A stretch of DNA of 64,000 nt from Siphonodentalium dalli (lineage: Eukaryota; Mollusca; Scaphopoda; Gadilida; Siphonodentaliidae): positions 144,799,559 to 144,863,558 of the forward strand of contig CP136066.1 of NCBI GenBank assembly GCA_032622095.1, given 5' to 3'. The translations under genes and the position numbers were made by a program. The stretch's first letter is position 1; every line of letters begins with the position of its first letter. Below the pieces are notes generated by a model that was not told the DNA's origin, searched no databases, and saw nothing but the letters and a program-made list of their open reading frames with translations. Below, piece after piece: positions 23,216 to 33,944 of the stretch.

Positions 23216-23368
23216 TAAAAGACAAATTGATATGGAAATTTGTTCTGTTTCTTCCAAACTTTGTTCACATGCAAGACTTATCGGTATCTGTATCGGATCG
23301 CCAATAATTTTACTGAAAATATCGGCAACCAGCTTTTGCCGATAACCCCCCGTATCGTTACATCACTA
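23216..23368. mobile_element. Terminal fragment of a second hAT-like element
   Basis: The segment ends in CCCCCCGTATCGTTACATCACTA, whose complement TAGTGATGTAACGATACG is a typical hAT terminus, preceded by CGATA-rich subterminal words (TATCGG, GCCGATA). The other end is missing. Confidence 0.45.
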
Positions 23369-23631
23369 GAGTTCATTAGAATGAACGTAGCCATTAACTT
23401 CAGTGTTATGAATAGCCCAACATACAAACAATATAAAAGTAGGAATGCACGGCGGACCTTCGGTTGTAGATTAAACTGTGTAAAGCAAACATGGTATTCA
23501 ATAATACCGGCACTTTCCGACGTCCGAAATAAATAACGCAGATTAATCGACGACGGAAATGGTAATCGATTATAGGCTTTATCAATGTTTCATCGATTAT
23601 ACGATTAATCGTGGGATTCGAGGCACCCCTA
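23369..23631 (-). mobile_element. Internally deleted relative of the 37.7-41.0 kb hAT element
   Basis: Reading from 23631 on the minus strand: TAGGGGTGCC terminus, repeated ATCGATTA words, TTATTTCGGACGTC, ATTGAATACCATGTTTGC and TTTAATCTACA follow the left end of the 37751-40996 element. The sequence then jumps to its right-hand non-coding part (GCATTCCTACTTTTATA, TTCGTTCTAATGAACTC-like). It is a deletion derivative without transposase. Confidence 0.65.
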
Positions 23632-23709
23632 CAAATTGACACAGCATTTCCTACAACATTGCTTATTGCCTAGACTAATTTCGAGGACTGAAACATTGGT
23701 TGTAGGGTA

Positions 23710-23995
23710 TGCCAAAAAATTTAGTCAAGCAAAAAGGAGAATCCGAGACGGCTGCTGGTGCCCATATTTTTCATCGAAAATAATTCAATTTCCCATCTAG
23801 AGGTGATCCTAAACATTTCAGACAAAAATTGATGGCTCCCATCTAGAGGTCGGCCCAAAGATCCCAAAGTTTGGTGACTATCGAATGAGGGATGTAACTG
23901 TAGGGTTTTCTAAAGGAATTTGTCAACAGACTGACGAAAGACGAACACAAACCCATGGCAATAGCTCAAACTTAATGAAGCTGGACAATTCCATG
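23710..23995. repeat. Diverged unit of the AAGATGGC tandem repeat
   Basis: It contains GTATGCCAAAAAATTTAGTC, CATCTAGAGGT twice, and a terminal GACTGACGAAAGACGAACAC then CCATGGCAATAGCTCAAACT. This resembles the units and the 3' cap of the 27815-30160 array. Confidence 0.5.
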
Positions 23996-24311
23996 CAGAA
24001 CTGGACAAACCACAAAAATTTCAAATTCATTCTCATATCATGTAATCTTCTTCATGACATATAATGGACTTAAGCTTGGTTTGAGGCTGAACAAATTCTT
24101 GCCTCTCAATAAATGGTGGTGAAAAATTCCCAGATTTTCCCCTATTATCTTATCATTTAAGAAGCAGTGAACTTATTCCATTTTATAATTTTGACTGATG
24201 AATTTTTACCAAATCACTCAACACTGTCAGTAGATGTGATATTCGAAAGGGCCAGTCGATAAGATAAACACAACCTAGCAGCATGACCGTTTGAAAATTG
24301 TCTCTTTTTAT

Positions 24312-24528
24312 GTAACGTCAGTCACATATTTCATCTATTTTCTCCTGCCTGGAGAGGATTTTAAAGATAAACCTTCACCCATCTAGTAAAACCATGTCCT
24401 TGTAATGCAGAATAGCACATATGGCTCGAATTATCAGATCGATCAATGTAACTTTCAGTCTGTGGCTTCAAAGTGTGTGTAACGTCAGTCATGCGTAACG
24501 TCAGTCACGTGGGTGTAACGTCAGTCAC
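24312..24528 (+). promoter_or_regulatory. Cluster of GTAACGTCAGTCAC motifs, part 1
   Basis: Four copies of GTAACGTCAGTCA(C) in the same orientation at 24312, 24479, 24495 and 24515. The complement contains a CRE/AP-1-like TGACTGACGT core. Four more copies occur at 27024-27415. No binding protein is known to me for this word, so the regulatory role is a guess. Confidence 0.45.
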
Positions 24529-24680
24529 AATGGAAAATGGCATGGGCATATAAATTATTACAGGCATCTTTTGCAATGATAATGCATTCGCATCAGGTTA
24601 ACCATGTTGTGTTTGATGATTTGACGAAGGTATACACTGATTATACTCTGGCAAAATGCACATTAATTTTGGGTGCCATT

Positions 24681-24775
24681 TAGTGATGAGCCGATTGTCA
24701 AATAGAGCCTTGCGCCGATTGCCGATTATTTGAGATCACAATCGGCCGATTCAGGTGCCGATTCCGATTATTTCA
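24681..24775. mobile_element. hAT-like terminus (TAGTGATGAGCCGATTG)
   Basis: A TAGTGATGAGCCGATTG end is followed by many CCGATT and ATCGG subterminal words, typical of hAT ends. No matching right terminus was found in the next kilobases, so this is a fragment. Confidence 0.4.
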
Positions 24776-26236
24776 ATAATTATAGCAGAATATGTTATAT
24801 GTGTTATATAATACTTAGAATTAGAAGCAAGCAACAAACGAAGTAATATGCCAGTACACAGTATACATAAGTATATGTTTGGGTAAGTATATAGGTGGGC
24901 ATGGGCGTACTTGTGATCGAATACAGGCAACTTACCCATGTATTTTAGGCTATTCCACAACAAATTGTTTGAGACTTAGCCACGTGCATGATGACATGTC
25001 CACGGTTCGTTTTTGATAACAATTCATCAAACGGCATTTTTCTTTGATCCCAATTCAAAGACATCACATCAAAGGAAATGAGCCGACTGAACTAGTTGCA
25101 AGTTAAACCATGTTCATGTCAATTTCACAGACACGATTCAATTTCGGCGTGGTCATCATAATAATCATTGGTGGTGACATATACGTGACGTCACACGAGG
25201 CTGATTGGATGGAATGACATTGTCTTTGACTATTTAAAGTCACGTGACATGCACTTTCGGTTTCTATAGTATAGTTTATACCTGTTACGCTGTATGTACT
25301 ATATAGATAGCTCTGTTGTACATGTCTACATGTTGACGTACAATAAAGTTACCTATGGGCGTACATGAGTCCAATGATATGTTAGTTGTGTACATCATAA
25401 TGCTAACGAAATCAATCGACTGAAACGACTGTTCCGGTATGCCAATAATTAATGATTATGCGCAATCACGGCGTCATGCTTGCAGCATCACTCTAACACA
25501 AAGTCTCACATGCTTCCCGGTGATCCCCACTAATATAACATAGACCCAGGTATGGCCGGGGTATTGTCATTTGAAGTAGTCATTTGTAGAGATGTTCAGA
25601 TAATAAGTTCAACAAACAACCTATCATCTGAACATCCCAATGGGAATGGCCTGTGATTCCTGGATGAGACAGATTATACCCACACACTGTTCAGTTTAAT
25701 TACTGGTATATATTAGTGGCAACATAATAGTGAGGCGCCCAATGTCAGTACATAGCAACTTAATAGGGGTACAGGATGTTTTGAAACATAGTCGTTTCGT
25801 GCCTGGAAGTTTCGCACCATCTGGTCGGTTCGTACCATATGTTTTGGTCACAAACGGTATTTTATATATATGGGAAAGTAAAATGGACCATTTTCTCGAA
25901 AATAAAAACTTATATCACACAATAATAATGCATGTTATGGAATGCAGCGAAAAATCTTATGAGATGTGTTCACTGAGCTAATACTAATCATGCTGATAAG
26001 AAAAGTTGCTTTACAATTGCCAACAGTTTGTTTTCCTATGTACATGGTATGAAACGATCAAACAATCCGGTACAAGATAAAAAAAAAGTTACAGAGTGTT
26101 AAAATAATGGAAATTTGTTTGGGGGAAGGGGGCTTTATTTCACATACTGAATACATTTTGGCAGTGAAACTGATAATTAGATTTTACACCAAAAAAAAAC
26201 AAGTTGCAGTGTTGGTTTGAAACATGTAATTATTAA
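24776..26236. other. Non-coding stretch in PRPF3 intron 1
   Basis: No gene supported. There is a full palindromic CRE (GTGACGTCAC) at about 25187-25196, and a run of related words TCGTTTCGTGCC, GTTTCGCACC, GGTTCGTACC near 25790-25840. No transposon boundaries were seen. Confidence 0.35.
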
Positions 26237-26752
26237 AGGTGGATTATCTCTTTGTAAACATATATTATATAGTTACCGGGGTATAAAATATTAGATTTGA
26301 ATCGAGGACTCATGTCCGGAAATGCTTCTATCGATTAATATTAATTTTATCTCAAATATTTTCTGGTCTAAAAAGGCGTGTTTGTTCAGCAACCAAACAA
26401 TAGTGGTTACTGTTATCCAAGACCAGAAATTTTATTGTACAATTTTGTCACAAATAAACGTCAATTATACTCATTGGCGCTTATATCTGTGGAACAAAAC
26501 AATACAAACAATCAATCTGGGACATTTGACTTTCGGTGCGTAGCCATAGGAACAGCCCAGTGCTCTATATCGCAATATGGTATCATCCGAATGGTCTGTT
26601 CTAAAAATAGTAACATAAACGGTCCCGATTTAATATTCGAAATAAATCAATATTAATTGATAGAAGCTTTTCCGGACAGGAGTCTTCAGTTCATATCTAT
26701 TATTTTATACACACGCAACTATTTACAATGTATTTAAAGAGATAATCCATCT
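26237..26752. mobile_element. TTAA foldback element with ~125-bp inverted arms
   Basis: It is flanked by TTAA (26233-26236, 26753-26756). The arms start AGGTGGATTATCTCTTTG / CAAAGAGATAATCCATCT-type and continue through TATAAAATATTAGAT, GACTCATGTCCGGAAA and TCGATTAATATT for about 125 bp on each side with moderate divergence. This is consistent with a piggyBac/Kolobok-type non-autonomous element. No transposase. Confidence 0.8.
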
Positions 26753-27023
26753 TTAAACTTCAACAAATTGTGGTTCTTATACTGATTATGGTCTGAATTT
26801 CTGAATGCATCCAACTCAAATGTCATCACAATTTATAGCCTAATGATCCTACATAGCTAACTTGAACAAACCAAAGTACTAGTAGCACAAGTAACAATTT
26901 ACCTTTGTCTAGTATCAAAATGATGTGTTTGGTCATTTTATAGGACAATTATAATCTAAGGCATCATATAGAATGTATATAATACCACTTGTAGATATTT
27001 CAAATTTTTGTGAAATACGTAAC

Positions 27024-27415
27024 GTAACGTCAGTCATGGTAACGTCAGTCACAGGCAAAACAGGTTGGCAATATTAAATGGGTGCATCAATTGGCAAATA
27101 CTTTATGCTCTATTGAAGAGTATCCCCATATCAATTGTGGGGAATAAAATCTAATTCCAGAATGCCTGCAGTTTTGGAGAAAAGTAATCTGTATGCAGGT
27201 GCTCAAAATATGTGTCCTTTTTGTGTAACGTCAGTCACGACGTTATTTTCCCACATCTTCAATTTATCATGAAGGAAACTAGCACATTGGTATTATCACA
27301 TTGAAGCATCACCAAGGAACTAACTTTATGACAATTTAACATGTATGAAGGAGATATTGTTTCAGTATTATAGGCTAATGAAGGAATTGAAAATTTATGT
27401 CGTAACGTCAGTCAC
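27024..27415 (+). promoter_or_regulatory. Cluster of GTAACGTCAGTCAC motifs, part 2
   Basis: Copies at 27024, 27039, 27225 and 27402, all in the same orientation as the four at 24312-24528. The intervening 2.5 kb contains a hAT end and the TTAA foldback, so one original cluster may have been split by insertions. Confidence 0.45.
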
Positions 27416-27477
27416 GCGTGGAATTGCCCAGCTCAAACTTGACTGATGATGATAAACCTACCAAGTCTGAATTTAGT

Positions 27478-27705
27478 TATGTCTGACATTTCCAGAATGA
27501 GGTTCCCAGAGGGTGAATTTAGTGACGCTATCCAACAGTGGGCTAGTGTCACCAACATTTATCCTCTGGGGACCTCATTCTACTTAGGCCTTAAGTTCCT
27601 TAACTGCTATTGGAGACCTAGGATCAGACTGAAGTTCCCCCAGTTGATGTCCACCGATAAGTCACCTTGATTACGCATTTTATCTTCAGCAAATTAGTTA
27701 ATATG
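27478..27705. mobile_element. hAT MITE family B, left half
   Basis: The left foldback (CCAGAATGAGGTTCCCAGAG ... CTCTGGGGACCTCATTC) and the central block (GGAGACCTAGGATCAGACTG, TTATCTTCAGCAAATTAG) are present. The right hairpin is missing. Confidence 0.7.
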
Positions 27706-27814
27706 AAAGTGTCAATGACACTGTAGCTCAACTTGGAAAGGGAATAATTTAATGTATTACAGTCAATGGAGCGATTAGGAATGTGGAAAGTTGAATGTCT
27801 AATACTAGTTTATA

Positions 27815-30160
27815 GACATGAAGAGAAAAGTAAAATCCAAGATGGCTGCTGGCGGCCATGTTTTCGGCCGAATGACCCCAAAATGAGTCGTTCCCATCTA
27901 CATGTCATCGTTAACATCAATGACAAATTTTATGACGATCAGACTAAAGGTACGACCTGTAGTCCATGCTAAAGTATTTAGTCATACAAAGAGTAAAATC
28001 CAAGATGGCTGCTGGCGGCCATGTTTTTTTGCCAAATGACCCCAAAATTACTCGTTCCCATCCACATGTCAATATTAACATCCATGACAAATTTCATGAT
28101 GATCAGACGAACAGTACGACCTGTGGCCCGTGCTAATGGATTAAATTTTGAAATGCAAGATGGCCGCTGGCAGCCATGTTTTTTGTCCGAATGACCCCAA
28201 AATGACTCGTTCCCATTTACATTCCAATTTCAACAGACATGACAAATTGTATGATGATCAGACTAAAGGTACGACCTGTAGCCCGTGCTAAAGGATTTAG
28301 TCATACAAATAGTAAAATCCAAGATGGCTGCTGGCGGCCATGTTTTTTGACCGAATGACCCCAAAATGACTCGTTCCCATCTACATGTCACTATTAACAT
28401 TCATGACAAATTTTATGATGATCAGACTAAAAGTACGACCTGCAGCCCGTGCTAAAGGATTTAGTCATACAAAGAGTAAAATCCAAGATGGCTGCTGGCG
28501 GCCATGTTTTTCGGCCGAATGATCCCGAAATGAGTCGTTTCCATCTACATGTCATTGTTAACATCCATGACAAATTTTATGATGATCAGACTAAAGGTAC
28601 AACCTGTAGCCCGTGCTAAAGGATATAGTCATACAAAGAGTAAAATCCAAGATGGCTGCTGGCGACCATGTTTTTTGGCCGAATGACCCCAAAATTACTC
28701 GTTCGCATATACATGTCAATATTAACATCCATGACAAATTTCATGATGATCAGCCAAACAGTACGACCTGTAGCCCGTGCTAATGGATTAAATTTTGAAA
28801 TCCAAGATGGCCGGTGGCGGCCATGTTTTTTGTCCGAATGACCCCAAAATGACTCGTTCCCATCTACATTCCAATTTCAACAGCCATGTGACAAATTTTA
28901 TGATGATCAGACTAAAGGTACGACCTGTAGCCCATGCTAAAGGATTTAGTCATACAAAGAGTAAAATCAAAGATGGCTGCTGGCGGCCATGTTTTTTGGC
29001 CGAATGACCCCAAAATGACTCGTTCCCATCTACATGTCATTATTAACATTCATGACATATTTTATGATGAACAGACTAAAGGTACAACCTGTAGCCCGTG
29101 CTAAAGGATTTAGTCATACAAAGAGTAAAATCCAAGATGACTGCTGGCTACCATGTTTTTTGGCCGAATGACCCCAAAATTACTCGTTCCCATCTACATG
29201 TCATTGTTAATATCCACGACAAATTTTATGATGATCAGACTAAAGGTACGACCTGCAGCCCGTGCTAAAGAATTTAGTCATACAAAGAGTAAAATCCAAG
29301 ATGGCTGCTGGCGGCCATGTTTTTAGGCCGAATGACCCCAAAATTACTCATTCCCATCTACATGTCAATATTATCATCCATGACAAATTTCATGATGATC
29401 AGACTAATGGTACGACCTGTGGCCCGTGCTAATGGATTAAATTTTGAAATCAAAAGATGGCCGCTGGCGGCCATGTTTTTTGTCCGAATGACCCCAAAAT
29501 GACTCGTTCCCATCTACATTCCAATTTCAACAGCCATGACAAATTTTATGATGATCAGACTAAAGGTACGACCTGTAGCCCGTGCTAAAGAATTTAGTCA
29601 TACAAAGAGTAAAATCCAAGATGGCTGCTGGCGGCCATGTTTTTTGGCCGAATGACCCCAAAATGAATCGTTCCCATCTACATGCCATTATTAACATTCT
29701 TGACAAATTTTATGATGATCAGACTAAAAGTACAACCTGTAGCCCGTGCTAAAGAATTTAGTCATACAAAGAGTAAAATCCAATATGGCTGCTGGCGGCC
29801 ATATTTTTGGGCCGAATGACCCCACTCGTTCCCATCTACATGACAATATTAACATCCATGACAAATTTCATGATGATCAGACAAACAGTACGGCCTGTAG
29901 CCCGTGCTAATGGATTGAATTTTGAAATCCAAGATGGCCGCTGGCGGCCATGTTTTTCTTCCGAATGACCCCAAAATGACTCGTTCCCATCTACATGTCA
30001 ATGTCAACATCCATGAATAATAATCGGACCAAAGGTACGAACTGTAGCCCGTGCTAAAGGAAATTGTTGACGAATCACGCACACACACACACATACACGA
30101 CGGATACCAAGCCATGGCAATAGCTCAAACTTTACAAAGTAAAGTTGAGCTAATAACAAG
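27815..30160. repeat. AAGATGGC tandem array with higher-order AAAB structure
   Basis: About 14 units of 150-165 bp, each with CCAAGATGGCTGCTGGCGGC, CATGTTTT, GAATGACCCCAAAATGA, TCGTTCCCATCTACAT, TTTTATGATGATCAGAC and ACGACCTGTAGCCCGTGCTA. Type A units are led by TTTAGTCATACAAAGAGTAA. Type B units are led by TGGATTAAATTTTGAAAT and have CATTCCAATTTCAACA. B units fall near 28140, 28790, 29440 and 29920, giving an AAAB higher order of ~650 bp. The array is capped by (AC)n, GACGGA and a TAGCTCAAACTT...AAAGTTGAGCTA hairpin. Confidence 0.9.
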
Positions 30161-30289
30161 ACAGTCAATGACTGTGGGGTCGCTCACCAGACTGCAAAGA
30201 CTGATAAGACTGGGACTCTGGAGACCACAACAGTCAGAACTTTTCATAATCACTTTAAAAGAAGTAGATATCTAAAGAGTTAAATCTAA

Positions 30290-30835
30290 AACAAAAAAAT
30301 TGGAGTTATGTCCCTGGCCCCGCCCACATTTGACCCAGTGACCTGATTTGAACAAATCTGAATCCCAGTCACCCAAGGATCCTTCATACCAAATATGAAC
30401 CCATATAGCCTGATGGTATTTGAGAAGAAGTCACTTTAAGAATACTATGGAGGGAAAGAGTTATGGCCCAGGCTTCGCAACTATTTCAAGTGAACTCATT
30501 CGAACAAATCTGAATGTGAGTCACCTAGGGAACATCCACACCAAATATGAAACCATTCGGTCTTATTGTTCTGAAGATGTTTAAAAGAATTACTATGGTG
30601 GGAAAGAGTTATGGCCCTGGCTTCGCAACTATTTGACCCAGTGACCGCATTTGAACAAATCTGAATGAGAATCACCTAGGGAATATCCACACCAAATATG
30701 AACCCATTTGGTCTTATGGTTCCAGAGTAGATGTTCAAATAATTGTTGTCGGACGGATGGACGGACAGACGATGGACGGACGAGGAGTGATGACTATAGC
30801 TCCACCGGAGCACGGGTAGGGTGGCTGGTTGGTAA
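30290..30835. repeat. Pearl-like array, three ~150-bp units plus cap
   Basis: Units carry AGTTATGGCCCTGGCTTCGC, CAACTATTTGACCCAGTGAC, TTTGAACAAATCTGAAT and ACCAAATATGAACCCAT. They are followed by a GGACGGATGGACGGACAGAC tract and GATGACTATAGCTCCACCGG. A second array of the same family is at 35515-36060. Confidence 0.75.
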
Positions 30836-31157
30836 TTAAATCTCTTATCTCCACCCCTATTTGAACAAACGTTATCTAAATATATAAACCCATTTCAGTC
30901 CTTCGAATTTGGAAAACGTAGGTGCGCGGTATATCGCTCGGAGCTTTTGGGATTTGCGCGCGCCTTTTTGAGGGAGCACAATTCAAATTAACATCGATGA
31001 AATGATTACTGAATAAAGACAAACACAAGTATAATGATACACACGTATTATTCTAAGTGTGGAAACAGAAATAAAAAACATATCTTTATATTGTACAATA
31101 GTCCACATGATAATAGCATCAACAATCCGGCAATCCCGATGAATCTGATCACGGTAA

Positions 31158-31346
31158 TTAGTCGACTTCCGCGTCTGAGAGCGCATGCCCATCAGACTCG
31201 CTTAAAGTTTCAAACTCGGAAGTGGAATCCTAATCGTTACCGCAATCAGTTTCACCGGAATCCGACGAGTCAACCCTCTTTCGCTTTGATAGTATCGTGG
31301 TTTCGTCACCAGTCTCGGATCCAAATAAGCGTACGGGTACGATTAT
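31158..31346 (-). pseudogene. Acidic Ser-rich coding remnant in element C copy 1
   Basis: The minus-strand frame contains SKRKRVDSSDSGETDCGND, then an in-frame TAG (complement at 31230-31232), then DSTSEFETLSESDGHALSD and a TAA stop. In copy 2 the TAG codon is CAG and the frame is open. Composition (acidic, serine-rich, one KRKR cluster) suggests the C-terminal tail of a nuclear protein. No family is recognised. Confidence 0.4.
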
Positions 31347-31594
31347 TTATTTTCAGCTAAAAATCCCCCCTGTACGAGATTATTAGGGACCGCTTCGTTT
31401 ATTAATTTTCCACACAAAAAAAACTGCATGTCCCTTGCAAAAACTAGATTTAAAAATGCGCAGATAATAATTTGAAACAAAGTCGCCTGAATGAGTTGTT
31501 TGCATGCAGAATTCTGAGGATTTTCCAATTCTATTTTTAATCTGGGAGAATCTGCTGATCACGTGTTATTATAAATAAGTTTCCGATTTCGTGA

Positions 31595-31785
31595 TACTGC
31601 TCATTCGTTGGCCGATATTATTAACTGTGGCGATTACGTGACGCAACACGAGTCCTCATTTGTCGATATTATTAGCTGCCTATTTTTAATGATGACGCTT
31701 GATTCCTCTTCAGTGTTCCGACTGTCCCATTGGTCAATATCATTAGGTGCCCAGATTGAATGACGCATTGTCAAGAAGGTGGTCG
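31595..31785 (+). promoter_or_regulatory. Triple CCAAT/TGACGC promoter-like block in element C
   Basis: Three imperfect units at about 31601, 31656 and 31727 each contain an ATTGG-like box (CGTTGG, TTTGTC, ATTGGTC; the middle one is ATTGGTC in copy 2), then GATATTATTA and a TGACGC word. Inverted CCAAT boxes with CRE half-sites are common in animal promoters. The first downstream ATG (31810) opens a 40-codon frame with a hydrophobic start. The promoter role is inferred. Confidence 0.4.
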
Positions 31786-32664
31786 TTTGTTTTCATTCAT
31801 CGAGTAATAATGCGATCACAATGTATGTTACTGCTAGTAGTTACCAGGTTCGTAATCAGCGTCATCACTGCTGAGAAAGATACATGGTGGATAGTCTTAT
31901 CAGCGTTTGACCAGTGGTGTGTTGTTTGTTAAAATCTCGTTCACTGGTTGCAAATTCTGAGGTGCGCATTTGAAATTTTCGGCGTGCGCATTTAATAACT
32001 CGCAGGTTTTTAAATCCACGCGCGCCAAGGCGCGCAAGCGCGCCTCAAAATCGAAGGACTGCCATTTGGTCTTTAATATGTATCTGGAGAAGAAAACAAT
32101 TGATGGACGGATAGAGACATAATGACAGATGGATGGATGGGAGAACAGTCTGACATAGAGACTGACAAATTCAATCCAATATCCCCCCCCCCCAAGTTTT
32201 CTTTGCAAAATCAGGGTATAATGAGTTCAACTGGATACTGGTGGTTAAGAACATAATATTCGAACAGACAAGCCTGAACAAATTGTCTGACATTTGCAGA
32301 ATGAGGTCCCCAAAGGGTGAATTTAATGACACAATCCTGCAGTGCGGGCTAGCATCACCAAATTCACCCTCTGGGGACCTCATTCTGTGTAGGCCTCAAC
32401 TGCTATGGGAGACATAGCATTAGATTGAAGTTCTCCAGTTAAAGTTGGTGATGTGCACCCATTGGCCACCTCAATTATGCATTTTATATTCACAAATTAG
32501 GGGATATAGAAACTAAACATAAGGGCTAAAGTAAGTAAAAATGTCAATTTAAGTGCCTATATACTTCCCAGAAGATGAGGCCTAAGCAGAATGAGGACCC
32601 TGGCTAGTGTATTTGGTGATGCTAGACTGCTGTGCAGGGTAGCATAACTAAATTCACCCTCTGG

Positions 32665-33798
32665 CAGTCCTTCGAATTTGGAAAACGTAGGTGCGCGGTA
32701 TATCGCTCGGAGCTTTTGGGATTTGCGCGCGCCTTTTTGAGGGAGCACAATTCAAATTAACATCGATGAAATGATTACTGAATAAAGACAAACACAAGTA
32801 TAATGATACACACGTATTATTCTAAGTGTGGCAACAGAAACAGAAATAAAAAACATATGTTTATATTGTACAATAGTCCACATGATAATAGCATCAACAA
32901 TCCGGCAATCCCGATGAATCTGATCACGGTAATTAGTCGACTTCCGAGTCTGAGAGCGCATGCCCATCAGACTCGCTTAAAGTTTCAAACTCGGAAGTGG
33001 AATCCTGATCGTTACCGCAATCAGTTTCACCGGAATCCGACGAGTCAACCCTCTTTCGCTTTGATAGTATCGTGGTTTCGTCACCAGTCTCGGATCCAAA
33101 TAAGCGTACGGGTACGATTATTTATTTTCAGCTAAAAATCCCCCCTGTACGAGATTATTAGGAACCGCTTCGTTTATTAATTTTCCACACAAAAAAAACT
33201 GCATGTCCCTTGCAAAAACTAGATTTAAAAATGCGCAGATAATAATTTGAAACAAAGTCGCCTGAATAAGTTGTTTGCATGCAGAATTCTGAGGATTTTC
33301 CAATTCTATTTTTAATCTGGGAGAATCTGCTGATCACGTGTTATTATAAATAAGTTTCCGATTTCGTGATACTGCTCATTCGTTGGCCGATATTATTAAC
33401 TGTGGCGATTACGTGACGCAACACGAGTCCTCATTGGTCGATATTATTAGCTGCCTATTTTTAATGATGACGCTTGATTCCTCTTCAGTGTTCCGACTGT
33501 CCCATTGGTCAATATCATTAGGTGCCCAGATTGAATGACGCATTGTCAAGAAGGTGGCTGTTTGTTTTCATTCATCGAGTAATAATGCGATCACAATGTA
33601 TGTTACTACTAGTAGTTACCAGGTTCGTAATCAGCGTCATCACTGCTGAGAAAGATACATGGTGGATAGTCTTATCGGCGTTTGACCAGTGGTGTGTTGT
33701 TTGTTAAAATCTCGTTCACTGGTTGCAAATTCTGAGGTGCGCATTTGAAATTTTCGGCGTGCGCATTTAATAACTCGCGCCTCAAAATCGAAGGACTG
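32665..33798. mobile_element. Element C, copy 2: 1134 bp, nested in a MITE, 6-bp TSD
   Basis: Same ends as copy 1. The flanking duplication CTCTGG is at 32659-32664 and 33799-33804, confirmed because the host MITE sequence is known from other copies. It differs from copy 1 by a ~38-bp deletion near the right end, a 6-bp insertion (GAAACA-type) near 32830, and scattered substitutions. Confidence 0.92.
32933..33121 (-). CDS. Open acidic Ser-rich frame in element C copy 2
   Basis: 62 open codons on the minus strand ending in TAA. There is no ATG, so this would be a 3' exon or a remnant. It reads ...FGSETGDETTILSKRKRVD then SSDSGETDCGND and a further acidic stretch ending SDSEVD. One KRKR cluster looks like a nuclear signal. 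No domain is recognised. It could be the tail of a transposase from an autonomous relative, or host sequence captured by the element. Confidence 0.35.
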   Translation of the reverse strand: MIVPVRLFGSETGDETTILSKRKRVDSSDSGETDCGNDQDSTSEFETLSESDGHALSDSEVD

Positions 33799-33944
33799 CT
33801 CTGGGGACCTCATTCTGCAAATGCCAGATAGAAGACAAATTTAATCCAATATATACCCACCCCCCCATTTTTCTTTGAATATTAGTCGTATGATTTCATC
33901 TGGATAAGTGGTGATTAAAACAATAATATGAAATGGCCAAACCT

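Larger units (their letters stand above)
30896..32061. mobile_element. Element C, copy 1: 1166-bp TIR transposon with 6-bp TSD
   Basis: Ends CAGTCCTTCGAATTTGG and TCGAAGGACTG are inverted repeats (11 bp perfect, ~17 imperfect). The flanking 6-bp duplication CCATTT is at 30890-30895 and 32062-32067. The second copy at 32665-33798 is ~97-98 percent identical and also has a 6-bp TSD. There is no transposase, but a Ser/Asp/Glu-rich minus-strand frame and a triple CCAAT-box region lie inside. A 6-bp TSD fits Dada or IS3EU better than hAT, Tc1 or piggyBac. The assignment is tentative. Confidence 0.88.
32262..33835. mobile_element. hAT MITE family B, interrupted by element C
   Basis: It starts CAAGCCTGAACAAATTGTC. 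The left foldback, the central block and most of the right foldback run to 32664 (...TTCACCCTCTGG). The sequence resumes at 33799 with CTCTGGGGACCTCATTCTGC. Element C copy 2 sits between, having duplicated CTCTGG. This is a clear nested insertion that dates element C as younger than this MITE copy. Confidence 0.85.

Noticed and set aside
27815-30160. CRISPR array or coding tandem repeat
   Set aside because: Units are 150-165 bp without spacers, reading frames are interrupted in every unit, and the context is a eukaryotic intron.
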